Origin: an uncultured Litoreibacter sp.
GTDB lineage: Bacteria > Pseudomonadota > Alphaproteobacteria > Rhodobacterales > Rhodobacteraceae
Assembly: GCA_947501685.1 (NCBI GenBank)
Contig: CANMWQ010000005.1
Location: 62,001-126,000 of the forward strand
Length of the DNA stretch: 64,000 nucleotides
Reading direction: 5' to 3'
Under the pieces are notes generated by a model that was not told the DNA's origin, searched no databases, and saw only the letters and a list, made by a program, of their open reading frames with translations. Below are positions 52,577 through 61,602 of this stretch, in pieces. Positions within the stretch are counted from its first letter, which is position 1. Each line of letters starts with the position of its first letter. Both the position numbers and the translations under genes were made by a program.

Positions 52577-55521
52577 GGCTGCACCCTGATCTGTTGCGCG
52601 GCTTGGGTGAGGTCCCATTCGCCGTAGCGCGCCAGCTGGTCGTAGTCCTGATCCCAGCGGTCTTCATGCACCGCGCGCCGCGCGGCGTAGCCTTGATCGG
52701 GGTTCTGGTACTGCGCGATCAGCTCTTCGAGCTCGGACCAGATCTTGGCCAGCTCGTCTGGATTTGCCTCGACAGAGGCCTCGTCGGGCGTGGAGCCCAG
52801 CCCAATATAGCTGGCCTGCCGCACTGCGTTGCTGGGGAATTTTGCGAACCCGTTTGCGGCGCCAATGGCGGCCAGCAGCGGCAGCTGCTTGTTGAAGTTT
52901 TTCTGCACCTTGTCGGTCGGCAGCACGCCAGTTTTGTAGTCGTAGAGCACCAGCGCGCCGGTGGCGTCGCGGTCCACCCGGTCGGCAAATCCGCGCAGGG
53001 TGAAATCGAGCTTGGCGCTGGTGCGAAACCCTTCGGCCTCAAAGCCAATGGGCGTGGCAATCGTGCGCCGGGCGCGTTCAGTCTGGATAAACCACGGCAC
53101 CGCGCGGGCCAGTTTGGACAGCCAGAAGCTGCGCGTTGCGGGCCACGCGATGTGGCGGGCAAGCACCTGTTCGGCAAGCTCCAGCAGGGCGCTCTCAGGG
53201 TTGTCGGGCAAGCCGTCTTTGTGCTGCTTAATGAATTGTTGCAGCACCTTGTGGATGATCACCCCCCGCAGTGCTGCATCGGCCTCCGGCAGCAGCTGCT
53301 TCAGCGGGCGGAGCTCCAAGATATGGCGCGCGTAGACGGCATAGGGATCGCGGATCAGCGTCTCGATACTGGTGACGGACAGACGCTTCGGGCGCGCCCC
53401 GACAGGCGGTTGCGGGGCGGGGCGCGGAGCCTTTGGTAGCCCAAGGCGCGGCGTGTCGTAGCTCTGCGCCCTCTCCAGCCAGCGATTGCCGCGCTCTTGC
53501 ATGGCGGCGTGGGCGGCCTTGCCCTCGTCAGACAGCCCGGTCAGCAGGTTGGTGATCCGGTTGAGCCAGCGCGACGGCACGGTTTCCGCCTCGCTGTCAC
53601 GGGTGGCGCGGGTCAGCCAGACCTCGCGCGCGGCGATGCCTTGCTGGAAATCATGCGCTGACAGCCCGATCCGTGCCTCGGGCAAGCGCAGCCCGGCCGC
53701 GCGGCGCATGTCGCGGTTCAGCCACGGGTCGGGTTCTGGCATGGCGGGCCATGTGCCGTCATTCAGCCCGGCAAGGATCACCAGATCCGCCCCCTGCACA
53801 CGGGCCTCCAGCGTGCCCCAGATCATGATGTCAGGATGGGAGAAAAACGGATCGCGCGTCTCTTCCCGTGACAAAAGCGCCAAGATCAGATCGCGGTATT
53901 CGGCGGGGCTGTAGCGGCCCGCAGAGGGGGCGGCACTGAGCAGCGACGTCATCACCTCCTGCGCCTTCTCGCCCGCAGATTTCAGCCACAGATGCGCCGC
54001 GTCTTGCGGGTCCGGGCCTTGGGTCAGGCCCTCCGTCTGGGCCACGTGGTCACGTGTCAGCTGGGTCAGGTCGTCATGGCTCAGCGCTGTGAGCGCCTCA
54101 AGGCAGGACCAGATCCACTCGTGCCAGCCCAGCGCGCCGGGATCCTCCGCCTCACGCTCTTGCGCCCATTTCTCGCAATGGCCCCGCCGCAAGGCCGGAG
54201 GCCCGCCGCGCAGCACTTTCATCTCCAAATCCCGCGTCCGCGACAGATGTGCGGAGCGGTTCGGCCCGTAAATCAGCGGGTGTTTGAGCAGCGCCAGCAG
54301 CGCGGTGGGGCCGATATCGGCTCCGATCAAGGCTGCCGTTTGACGCAAGAGCCGCCCCGGCGGGCTGAGATCCAGCCGCGCCCCGGCGCTGTCATTGGGG
54401 TCAATCCGCCAGGCCTGCAACGCGGCTGAAACCTGCCGCGTCAATGTCTGATCCGTGGTGATCAGCGCCGCGCGGGTGCCGTCTTCGGCGGCTTGGCGCA
54501 GGCGCAGCGCGATGGACAATGCCTCGGCGCGCGGGGTGGGGGCCTCCAGCAGGGTCAGGCCTTCGGTCGCCTGCGCGATGCCTTCCAGCGCGGGGCCTTC
54601 TTCCAGCCATGCATCCGTCACCGGGGCCGGGCGCAGCGCGAGGGAGACGAGCGCACTCCGCGCCGGGCTTATGGGCGTGGTATCGGTGAAGCTCAAAACC
54701 TCCCCCGGCCCCAGTTCGAGTTCCTGTATCAGCTTGGCGTATCTGAATTGCGGGTGGTCTTCGCTGGGCGGCGGGCCGTCTGGGTCTCCGGCCAGCGCGG
54801 ACCACAGGGCGGGGGGCATGGCGGTGTCAAAGCCGGGCAGCAGGACCGCGCCTTGCGGCAGCTTGGCCACGGCGCGCATGAAGGCCCGCGTGGTGCCGCG
54901 CGACCCGGTGGAGCCCGCGACCAGGATGGGATGGTCCGGCGGATTGGTGCGCCATTCATGGGCCAAGGCCTCCACCACCGCGCGCTGCCGCCCCTCGGTG
55001 TCGAGCGATGCGTCGGGGCCAAGATATCTGTGTACCAGCCCGATGAATTTCTGGCTGCGCTCCCAATGGGCGGAGTGTTTGCCCACATCCAGCCCCGCAA
55101 TCGCCTCAGCGGAGACCGCCTCGCTCTGCATTTCCTCAAACAGCGCGGCGAGACTGTCGGCCAGATCATAAGCGGCATGGGTGGCGGCAAGGGTCTCGTC
55201 GGTTTCGATCAATTGCCGCACCAGCCGCGCCAGATCGAGCCGCCGTTCCAGCCCGTCTATGGGCATCGGCAGGTCATGCAACGGGTCGCGGGCCAGATCG
55301 GTGATCAGCCTGATCTGCGGTAAAAGCCGCGCGCCCTGCGCCTCGAACAACTGCCGGATGCGGCGCTGCATGCGCGATGTGTTGACGTAGATCACCACGC
55401 GGGCCAGCGCCTCAGGTGCTGCGCCTCGCGTGCGCCGCGTGACGCCATCCACCAAGGCGCTGGCGAAATCGACGCCGATGGGCAGGCCAAAGACCCGAGG
55501 GCCGGGTTGTGGGTCAAACAT
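52573..55521 (-). CDS. addB: Double-strand break repair protein AddB
   Basis: A 982-residue alphaproteobacterial AddB. The N-terminal half resembles an inactive helicase and lacks a Walker A; the C-terminal PDDEXK nuclease domain has LVLYDYKTGVLPTD (D and K catalytic) and the preceding RGVIIHKVLQQF with the nuclease histidine. I see no iron-sulfur cysteine cluster as in firmicute AddB, as expected in alphaproteobacteria. ATG at 55521 overlaps the nucleotidyltransferase gene by 8 bases. Confidence 0.95.
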   Translation of the reverse strand: MFDPQPGPRVFGLPIGVDFASALVDGVTRRTRGAAPEALARVVIYVNTSRMQRRIRQLFEAQGARLLPQIRLITDLARDPLHDLPMPIDGLERRLDLARLVRQLIETDETLAATHAAYDLADSLAALFEEMQSEAVSAEAIAGLDVGKHSAHWERSQKFIGLVHRYLGPDASLDTEGRQRAVVEALAHEWRTNPPDHPILVAGSTGSRGTTRAFMRAVAKLPQGAVLLPGFDTAMPPALWSALAGDPDGPPPSEDHPQFRYAKLIQELELGPGEVLSFTDTTPISPARSALVSLALRPAPVTDAWLEEGPALEGIAQATEGLTLLEAPTPRAEALSIALRLRQAAEDGTRAALITTDQTLTRQVSAALQAWRIDPNDSAGARLDLSPPGRLLRQTAALIGADIGPTALLALLKHPLIYGPNRSAHLSRTRDLEMKVLRGGPPALRRGHCEKWAQEREAEDPGALGWHEWIWSCLEALTALSHDDLTQLTRDHVAQTEGLTQGPDPQDAAHLWLKSAGEKAQEVMTSLLSAAPSAGRYSPAEYRDLILALLSREETRDPFFSHPDIMIWGTLEARVQGADLVILAGLNDGTWPAMPEPDPWLNRDMRRAAGLRLPEARIGLSAHDFQQGIAAREVWLTRATRDSEAETVPSRWLNRITNLLTGLSDEGKAAHAAMQERGNRWLERAQSYDTPRLGLPKAPRPAPQPPVGARPKRLSVTSIETLIRDPYAVYARHILELRPLKQLLPEADAALRGVIIHKVLQQFIKQHKDGLPDNPESALLELAEQVLARHIAWPATRSFWLSKLARAVPWFIQTERARRTIATPIGFEAEGFRTSAKLDFTLRGFADRVDRDATGALVLYDYKTGVLPTDKVQKNFNKQLPLLAAIGAANGFAKFPSNAVRQASYIGLGSTPDEASVEANPDELAKIWSELEELIAQYQNPDQGYAARRAVHEDRWDQDYDQLARYGEWDLTQAAQQIRVQP

Positions 55522-56194
55522 CGCGCAACATCTCCTCTGCCAAAGGGATGCCAGCAGGGGTGCCGACATCGGCCCAATGTCCGGGGTATGACGCGCCAAA
55601 AAGCGAGCCACGCTCCAGCAAAATGTCCCAGATTACGTTGAGGGAAAACGCGCCGTCCGGCACGCCGTCAAAGGCCGAGCGGCGGATCAACTGCGCGCCG
55701 GTGTAGACCGCGCCGGTCTTGTCGCGAATGATGCGGCCCTGCGCGTCACAGCTGAAGTCGCCGCCGCCCGTGAAACCGACGGTTTGAGCAACCGGGACGA
55801 GCAGCAAAAGCCCCTCCATCTCCGGACGCCACGCGGCGCGGAGCAGGCCCAGCGGGTTTGGGCCCCGCCACACAGCGTCTGAGTTCAACGTCGCGACCGG
55901 GTCGCCCGCCATTCTGGGCAGAGCCGCTTTCAGCCCGCCTCCGGTTTCCTGAATGTCCGGGGCTTCAACATGCAGCGTCACGTCGCCCGCCAAATGGGCC
56001 TGCAACTGCGCCGCACGGTAGTGCGCGTTGACATGCGGGGTCAGGCCGTCCGCGCGGGCCAGCGCCAGCGCGTGGTCGATCAGTGGCTTGCCCGCGACGG
56101 GCACCAAGGGCTTGGGCAGGCTGTCCGTTAAGGGTGCCATGCGGGTGCCGAAGCCCGCGCCGAAAATCAGGATGTCGGTGAGGGTCTCAGACAT
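55514..56194 (-). CDS. Sugar-1-phosphate nucleotidyltransferase, MurU-like
   Basis: A 226-residue nucleotidyltransferase with the signature GAGFGTRMAPLTDSLPKPL and the metal/sugar segment TLNSDAVW. Next to an AmgK-like kinase it is best explained as MurU, which makes UDP-MurNAc from MurNAc-1-phosphate in the fosfomycin-bypass recycling route known from Pseudomonas and Caulobacter. The function is inferred from neighbourhood and family. It overlaps the kinase gene by 8 bases and addB by 8 bases. Confidence 0.9.
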   Translation of the reverse strand: MSETLTDILIFGAGFGTRMAPLTDSLPKPLVPVAGKPLIDHALALARADGLTPHVNAHYRAAQLQAHLAGDVTLHVEAPDIQETGGGLKAALPRMAGDPVATLNSDAVWRGPNPLGLLRAAWRPEMEGLLLLVPVAQTVGFTGGGDFSCDAQGRIIRDKTGAVYTGAQLIRRSAFDGVPDGAFSLNVIWDILLERGSLFGASYPGHWADVGTPAGIPLAEEMLRDV

Positions 56195-57194
56195 GGGCGG
56201 CCTTGATCTGGGCAATTATCTCGGGCGTGGGCGGCGGCATATGCGCGTCGACCCATGCGCTCAGATCAGCAAGCGCGGGATGGACCAGATCGCTTTGCAG
56301 ATTGGCCCAGACGCGGGGCATCAGGTCGGGATATTGCGGCTTGCCGTCCCGGATGCACAACCGCGCAAACACGCCGATGATCCGCAGATTGCGCTGCGCG
56401 CTGCACAGGGCGTAGCTGGCGCGGAAGGCCTCAGGCGCGGCACCACTGTGGGTGATGTAGCGGGTCAGGGTGGCCTCCTGCACGGGCGCGGAGACGTCGC
56501 GCCGCGCGTCTTTCAGCAAGGAGGCCACGTCATAGGCCGCAGGCCCGCGCATGGCGTCCTGAAAGTCCAGCAGCCCGACACGGGCGACGCCGTTGCGCTC
56601 CGGCAGCCAAAGCAGGTTTTCGGCGTGGTAGTCGCGTTGGACCAGCACGAAGGGCGCGGTCAGCTGCGCTTGAAGCAGGCCGCCGATCAGGTCGTGAAAC
56701 GCATGGCGCTGCCCGTCGCTGACGGGGGTGGTGTGGGCCAGATACCAGTCCGGGGCCAGCATCGCGGTTTGCGCCATTTCCGGCGCGCCGTATTCTGCCA
56801 AGCCTTCGGGCATCGGGTGGTTCTGGGCCACGAGCAGCGCGTCAATGGCGGCCTCGTACAGTTCTGCCTCGAGGCTCAAATCCTTGGCCAGCACACGGGC
56901 GAACAGGTCGTCGCCCAGATCTTCAAGGATCAAGAACCCAAGCGCTTCGTCCCGAGCCAGCAGTTTCGGCGCGCTCAGCCCGGCGGCGCGCAGATGGGTG
57001 GCGATGGCGATAAACGGGCGGATATCCTCGCCCTTTTCAGGGGGCGCGTCCATCAGCACGGCGCGGCCCAGTTCGGGGTGGATGAGCCGGTCATAGCGCC
57101 GGTTGGAGGCGTCGCCCGCCAGAGTGCTTCGCCGCGCCTGACCCCAGCCGGACAGGGTCAAAAACAGCGCCATTGCGTCGCTGCGGGCACTCAT
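56187..57194 (-). CDS. Aminoglycoside-phosphotransferase-fold kinase, AmgK-like
   Basis: A 335-residue kinase of the APH fold with QRDYHAENLLWL (catalytic HxDxHxxN-like loop) and VGLLDFQDAMRGPAAYDVASLL (metal-binding DFQ). AmgK phosphorylates the anomeric hydroxyl of MurNAc and GlcNAc; length agrees with that protein. ATG at 57194 overlaps tsaE (ATGA). The pair AmgK-MurU is adjacent to tsaE and addAB, a conserved arrangement in this family. Confidence 0.9.
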   Translation of the reverse strand: MSARSDAMALFLTLSGWGQARRSTLAGDASNRRYDRLIHPELGRAVLMDAPPEKGEDIRPFIAIATHLRAAGLSAPKLLARDEALGFLILEDLGDDLFARVLAKDLSLEAELYEAAIDALLVAQNHPMPEGLAEYGAPEMAQTAMLAPDWYLAHTTPVSDGQRHAFHDLIGGLLQAQLTAPFVLVQRDYHAENLLWLPERNGVARVGLLDFQDAMRGPAAYDVASLLKDARRDVSAPVQEATLTRYITHSGAAPEAFRASYALCSAQRNLRIIGVFARLCIRDGKPQYPDLMPRVWANLQSDLVHPALADLSAWVDAHMPPPTPEIIAQIKAAHV

Positions 57195-57682
57195 TGCGAC
57201 AGACTTTCTTTGAGGCGGTCCAACACGGGCTGCGCGCTTCCGGTCGCCGTAATCAGGGCAGTGCGCTCGTTCTCGCCGTTGCCGTAACCGAGCGCAATGG
57301 TCAGCGCGTCGGGGCGGTCTTTGCCAATGCGGTCGGGCCATTCGACCAGACAAAAGGCGGTGTCGAACGCGGCCTCCAGCCCCAACTCGTTCAGCTCAGC
57401 CGTGGAGGTCAGGCGGTAGAGATCGGCATGCCAGATCTCCAACGGGCCGGCTTCGTAGGTTTGCACGATGGTGAATGTCGGGGAGGGCACGTCCTCCACC
57501 TGTCCCGTCTGGGCCAGCAACGCCAGAATGACATGGCGTGCCAGCGTGGTTTTGCCCGCGCCCACCGGCCCGTCCAGCAATACCGTGACGCCGGGGGCGG
57601 CCAGTTTGGCCAGCGCAGCGGCCAGCCGGTGCGTTTGTGCTTCCGACGCGAGTGTCAGGGTGAGGGGGGCAGGCACTGTCAT
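57191..57682 (-). CDS. tsaE: tRNA threonylcarbamoyladenosine biosynthesis ATPase TsaE
   Basis: A 163-residue P-loop protein with Walker A DGPVGAGKTTLARH, SPTFTIVQTYE and a WPDRIG segment, hallmarks of TsaE (YjeE). It drives turnover of the TsaBCDE complex that makes t6A37 in ANN-decoding tRNAs. No other tsa gene is near. It overlaps the AmgK-like gene by 4 bases, and the PAS gene lies 42 bases upstream. Confidence 0.95.
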   Translation of the reverse strand: MTVPAPLTLTLASEAQTHRLAAALAKLAAPGVTVLLDGPVGAGKTTLARHVILALLAQTGQVEDVPSPTFTIVQTYEAGPLEIWHADLYRLTSTAELNELGLEAAFDTAFCLVEWPDRIGKDRPDALTIALGYGNGENERTALITATGSAQPVLDRLKESLSQ

Positions 57683-57724
57683 CGGGTGAGTTTTACCGCA
57701 CCGCGCCGTGCCCGCAAGGACTGA

Positions 57725-59302
57725 TCAGGTGGTCAGGCGGGTCAGCTCCGGCAGCGGGTCGCTTACGCCGTCCGGTTCTTCAAAGCTGACCAGCGTGGCA
57801 CCGCCCGCCAGCGGCATGAATTGGCAGGCCAGCTGCCGCCCGTCTTCGAGGTCAGCCGAGCCGTGCCATTCCGCGCGTTCGCCTGCGTGGCAGACGAATT
57901 CCCGCACGTCGCCCCAAAGCGGGGTGGGCAGGCTTTTGGCCTGCCAATGGCTGCTGGCCTCCACGATGTTGGTTTGTTGCAGGACCAGCTCGGGGTCGGT
58001 GCCCCACAGGGTGCAATAGGCCTCGTTGGACAGGGTCAGGTTGCCTGCGGCGTCGAAGACGGCAATGGCTTGCGGCAGGTTGTCGAGCAGCGATTGGCTG
58101 ACTTCCAGCTCGCGACGGAATTTTCGGGTCAGCGAGATCTCCGCGCTGATATCTTCAATCAGGAAGGCCACGGCCCCTTCGGGATGTGGGCGGCCTGTGA
58201 CCTTATAGGTCTGGCCGGTGGGCAGCACCCAGGTCTCCAGATAGGTGCCATTCACGGCGGAGTTTTCCAGCTCCACCAGCTTGCGCCGCCAATCCTTGAA
58301 ATCCTTGCGCTCCGGCAGCATCCGCTTTTCGCGCATGCGGTTGATCACGTCATATAAGGTCGGCCGGGCGGCCAGCCATTCGGGTTCCAGCGTGGTCAGC
58401 TCCATCAGGGCTGGGTTGAACAGCTGCAACTGCCGGGACCGGTCAAAAATGGCGAGGCCCACGGGAAGCGCGGCAAAGGTCTGGGTCAGGGTCTGCATGA
58501 AGTTCCGCAAGGTCTCTTCGGCCTGCACGGTTTTGGAGCTGTCGCAGGCGTAATGCAGCGTGGTGTTGCCGTGGCCATGCGAGGTTATGTCGAACCATCT
58601 GGTGGTCCCGTCCTGCAAGGTCAGCGGCGCGCGGCGGGCATGCGGCGTCTCGCCGGGCGGGGTGATGGATGCGCCGTCAAACAGCCGCTTTGGCGGCCAG
58701 AGCGTGTTGTCATCGGGATCCACGCCCTCGGCCAGCTCAAGATAGGCGCTGTTGACCCAGTCAATCTCGCCCATGCTGCTTTCGCGCCAGATCACCGCCG
58801 GGGAGGTCGAAACTGTGTTGCGCAATACGGTCAGCTCACGCTCATTGGCGTCGGTCACGGCACGGTCCACCAGCACTTTGCGGGCCAGCAGATGCGGCAG
58901 GCCGGTGACGGCAAATTGCGTGCGGTTTGGCTGGCAATCCACCTTCACGGAGATCGGCCCGTCCGTGGTGACGTCAGACAGCTCGAACCGGGCGTTCTCC
59001 GATTGGGCTGCGGCGAAGGAATGGGTGAAGCCGGGGAAAATATCGGCCAGCCGCTCGCTGAGCCGGGTCAGCGGGCCGTCCTCAAGGTCTTCATGCGACA
59101 GGGCGGCGCGGGCGCGCGGGCAGGCGTCGACCAGCATGCCGCCTTCAAAGGTCAGCTCTTGCAGGTCGGTGGTTGCGGGCTCGCCAGAACTGGTGCCAGA
59201 TCTGGGGCCGGAAGAGTGTCGCAGTGCCAGCAGGCCGATCAGGCTGAGGGCCAGGCCTCCGAAAAACAGCAGCGGAATCGGTTGCACAAAAAGAAAGGTC
59301 AT
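57725..59302 (-). CDS. Membrane-anchored multi-PAS protein without kinase domain
   Basis: A 525-residue protein: one N-terminal helix (PLLFFGGLALSLIGLLAL), a GAF-like or degenerate region (residues 50-150), then three PAS modules (about 175-260, 275-375 with VGLAIFDRSRQLQLFNPALMEL, and 400-500 with QAIAVFDAAGNLTLSNEAYCTLW). It ends soon after the last PAS, with no DHp, ATPase, GGDEF or other output visible. It resembles the sensor half of a histidine kinase and may act through partners, such as the RegB kinase encoded next door (inference). ATG at 59302 is chosen. An exact CtrA-type site lies 52 bp upstream. Confidence 0.82.
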   Translation of the reverse strand: MTFLFVQPIPLLFFGGLALSLIGLLALRHSSGPRSGTSSGEPATTDLQELTFEGGMLVDACPRARAALSHEDLEDGPLTRLSERLADIFPGFTHSFAAAQSENARFELSDVTTDGPISVKVDCQPNRTQFAVTGLPHLLARKVLVDRAVTDANERELTVLRNTVSTSPAVIWRESSMGEIDWVNSAYLELAEGVDPDDNTLWPPKRLFDGASITPPGETPHARRAPLTLQDGTTRWFDITSHGHGNTTLHYACDSSKTVQAEETLRNFMQTLTQTFAALPVGLAIFDRSRQLQLFNPALMELTTLEPEWLAARPTLYDVINRMREKRMLPERKDFKDWRRKLVELENSAVNGTYLETWVLPTGQTYKVTGRPHPEGAVAFLIEDISAEISLTRKFRRELEVSQSLLDNLPQAIAVFDAAGNLTLSNEAYCTLWGTDPELVLQQTNIVEASSHWQAKSLPTPLWGDVREFVCHAGERAEWHGSADLEDGRQLACQFMPLAGGATLVSFEEPDGVSDPLPELTRLTT

Positions 59303-59353
59303 GGGCAGAGAATCCTTTGCTGGCGGCAGACCGGCAAAAAGAACCATATGCTG

Positions 59354-59369
59354 GTTAATGGCCCGTTAA
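59354..59369. promoter_or_regulatory. CtrA-type binding site upstream of the PAS gene
   Basis: On the minus strand the site reads TTAAC-GGGCCA-TTAAC, an exact TTAAC-N6-TTAAC match followed by C. It is in the 110-bp gap between regB and the PAS gene, 52 bp before the ATG, and in the same orientation as the gene. Confidence 0.6.
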
Positions 59370-59412
59370 ATGCAGATGCTAAAAGGGCGCGAAAGGGGCG
59401 GGCCCCGCCGCC

Positions 59413-60801
59413 TTAAATCTGGATCGGCTGGTTTTGCCCCAGCGCATCAGAGGCCCTATTGGTCGGGCTGAGCAGCGCGGATGTGGGCCAGGTCACCTCG
59501 GCAATCGCGCCCCGGCACTCCAATTGCTGGCCGCTCTCCGGCGCGCCATTCTCGAAGCTGACTTTTGCGCCGCTGCGCTCCAGCAGGGTTTTTGCGATGA
59601 ACAGGCCCAGCCCCATGCCTTCATATTCGGGGCGGGCGATGGTCTCTTGCAAAGACTTTCGGCGGCGCACGAACGGGTCGCCGATGCGCCCCAGCATGTC
59701 CACCGGGTAGCCGGGGCCGTCATCCATCACGCGGATGGTGATGTGGTGTTCGGCCCAGCTGGCGTCCAGCCAGACCTCCTGCGCAGCGAAATCCACGGCG
59801 TTCTGTATCAGGTTGCGCAGCCCGTGGATCACCTCCGGTTTGCGCAGAATAATCGGCATGCGGGCGTCGTCGGGCGTGTCTCCAGCCACGTCGATATGCA
59901 AGGCTTTGCCGCGGTTCGCATGCGGCTCGGCGGCCTCCTCGATAATGGCCAGTAGGGGCGCGCTGCGCAGGTGCAGGTCCTCTTTGCCCGCGCGGCCCAT
60001 CGAATGCAGAATGTCGCGGCAGCGATCGGCCTGCTGGCTGATCAGTTGCGCGTCTTCATAGAGGTCCGGCTGGCCGTGCAGCTCCTCCTGCAGCTCGGCG
60101 CTGGCGAGTTTGATCGTGGCCAAGGGCGTGCCGAGCTCATGGGCGGCGGCGGCGACCACCCCGCCCAGATCGGTCAGCTTTTGCTCGCGGGCCAACGCCA
60201 TCTGGGTGGCCATCAGGGCCTGGCTCATCGAATGGGTCTCAGAGGTCACGCGGCCTGCATAGATCGCCAGAAAGACGATGCCGATCATGATGGAGACCCA
60301 GAACCCCGCCACAAAGAGCTGCGGCATCTCAAGAACGGTCCTCTGAACGGTGAGCAGCGGCAAATGGAAGACCGCGAGGGTGGAGATCAGGATCACCGCA
60401 AGCCCGCCCACCAGCAGCGTGGAGCCCAGCCGCAAGGTCATGGCCGACACGGTGACAGGGGCCAGAATGAGCAGGGCGAATGGGTTGTTCAGCCCGCCGG
60501 TGAGGTAGACCAGCAAGGCCAGCTGCGAGAGGTCAAACAGCAGCGTCAGCAGCACCTCGCGGTCGGCCAGCCAGCGGTTATTGGGGTAGAAAACAATCGC
60601 CAGAATGTTGGAGACGACCAAGGCCCCCACCGCGGCGATGCACAGGGCCAGCGGTATATCAAGGTCCAGCGCCTGACTGGCCGTGAAGATCGCGGCCCCT
60701 TGCCCCAAGATCGCCAGCCAGCGCAAAATGATCAGGGTGCGCAGCCGCACCACGCCTTGCCGGGCGCTTGAGACGCCTATGCCTGCGGACAGGTCGGTCA
60801 T
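59413..60801 (-). CDS. regB: Redox sensor histidine kinase RegB/PrrB
   Basis: A 462-residue membrane kinase. Six hydrophobic helices occupy residues 20-185, and the quinone-sensing heptad GGLNNPF is at 102-108. The H-box AAAHELGTPLATIK contains H221, and the redox-active cysteine is C261 in DRCRDIL. The ATPase domain shows N-, G1- and G2-boxes (NLIQNAVDFA, MDDGPGYP, GMGLGLFIAK). It senses ubiquinone and thiol state and phosphorylates RegA to switch respiration, nitrogen and carbon fixation and, in phototrophs, photosystem genes. It diverges from senC-regA, as in Rhodobacter. Confidence 0.97.
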   Translation of the reverse strand: MTDLSAGIGVSSARQGVVRLRTLIILRWLAILGQGAAIFTASQALDLDIPLALCIAAVGALVVSNILAIVFYPNNRWLADREVLLTLLFDLSQLALLVYLTGGLNNPFALLILAPVTVSAMTLRLGSTLLVGGLAVILISTLAVFHLPLLTVQRTVLEMPQLFVAGFWVSIMIGIVFLAIYAGRVTSETHSMSQALMATQMALAREQKLTDLGGVVAAAAHELGTPLATIKLASAELQEELHGQPDLYEDAQLISQQADRCRDILHSMGRAGKEDLHLRSAPLLAIIEEAAEPHANRGKALHIDVAGDTPDDARMPIILRKPEVIHGLRNLIQNAVDFAAQEVWLDASWAEHHITIRVMDDGPGYPVDMLGRIGDPFVRRRKSLQETIARPEYEGMGLGLFIAKTLLERSGAKVSFENGAPESGQQLECRGAIAEVTWPTSALLSPTNRASDALGQNQPIQI

Positions 60802-60896
60802 GAAGAAATCGTGAAGGGCAGCGTCATAATGGCCGATTGATACTGGAGCGCAGATGGCGGATCAACGTGGCAACCTATCGCAACCGGAGATCTCTG

Positions 60897-61517
60897 ATGA
60901 AAAAGTCCTATGTCTGGCTGGCTGGCGGCGCTCTGGCCGCGCTGATTGCGGTGCCGTTGGGCGTGGGCTTGCTGGGCGGGTCGCAGGGCGACCAGTTCGC
61001 GCAATGCAGCCAGGGGGCTGTCGCGGGGGGCGATATTGGCGGGCCGTTCACGCTGGTCTCCGGCGAAGGGGTCGAGGTCACTGAGCAGGACGTGATCACC
61101 GAGCCGTCGCTGGTCTATTTCGGCTTCACATACTGCCCGGATGTGTGCCCGCTGGATGTGGCGCGTAATGCGGAGGCGGTGGATATTCTGGAGGAGATGG
61201 GGGTCCCCGCGACGCCGGTCTTTATCTCCATCGACCCGGAGCGCGACACGCCGCAGGTGGTGGGCGAATTTGCCGATATCATGCATCCCAAGATGATCGG
61301 GCTCACCGGCTCTGCGGAGCAGGTCAAGGCGGCCAGTCAGGCCTACCGCACCTTCTATCGCAAGCAGCCGGGCGGCGGGGATGATTATCTGGTGGACCAC
61401 TCCACCTTCACCTATCTGGTGCTGCCTGAACATGGTTTTGTCGACTTCTTCCGCCGCGACGTGGGTCCGGACCAAATGGCCGAAACCGTGGCCTGCTATG
61501 CGGCGGCGACCTCCTAG
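60897..61517 (+). CDS. senC: SCO1/SenC/PrrC copper chaperone
   Basis: A 206-residue membrane-anchored thioredoxin-fold protein. One N-terminal helix (VWLAGGALAALIAVPLGVGLL) leads to a periplasmic domain with copper ligands C80 and C84 in FTYCPDVCPL and H168 in LVDHSTFTYLV. SCO proteins deliver copper to the CuA site of cytochrome oxidase; in Rhodobacter PrrC also influences RegB signalling. ATG at 60897 with GGAGA about 7 bases upstream. It leads into regA after 85 bases. Confidence 0.96.
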   Translation: MKKSYVWLAGGALAALIAVPLGVGLLGGSQGDQFAQCSQGAVAGGDIGGPFTLVSGEGVEVTEQDVITEPSLVYFGFTYCPDVCPLDVARNAEAVDILEEMGVPATPVFISIDPERDTPQVVGEFADIMHPKMIGLTGSAEQVKAASQAYRTFYRKQPGGGDDYLVDHSTFTYLVLPEHGFVDFFRRDVGPDQMAETVACYAAATS

Positions 61518-61602
61518 CATTCTGCGTGCCTCGTTGAAAATTTGACCGACGGGGTCGTGCACCCTACCTAAGGGGCAGTGAAAGCTCAGAAAGGTCGACG
61601 CG

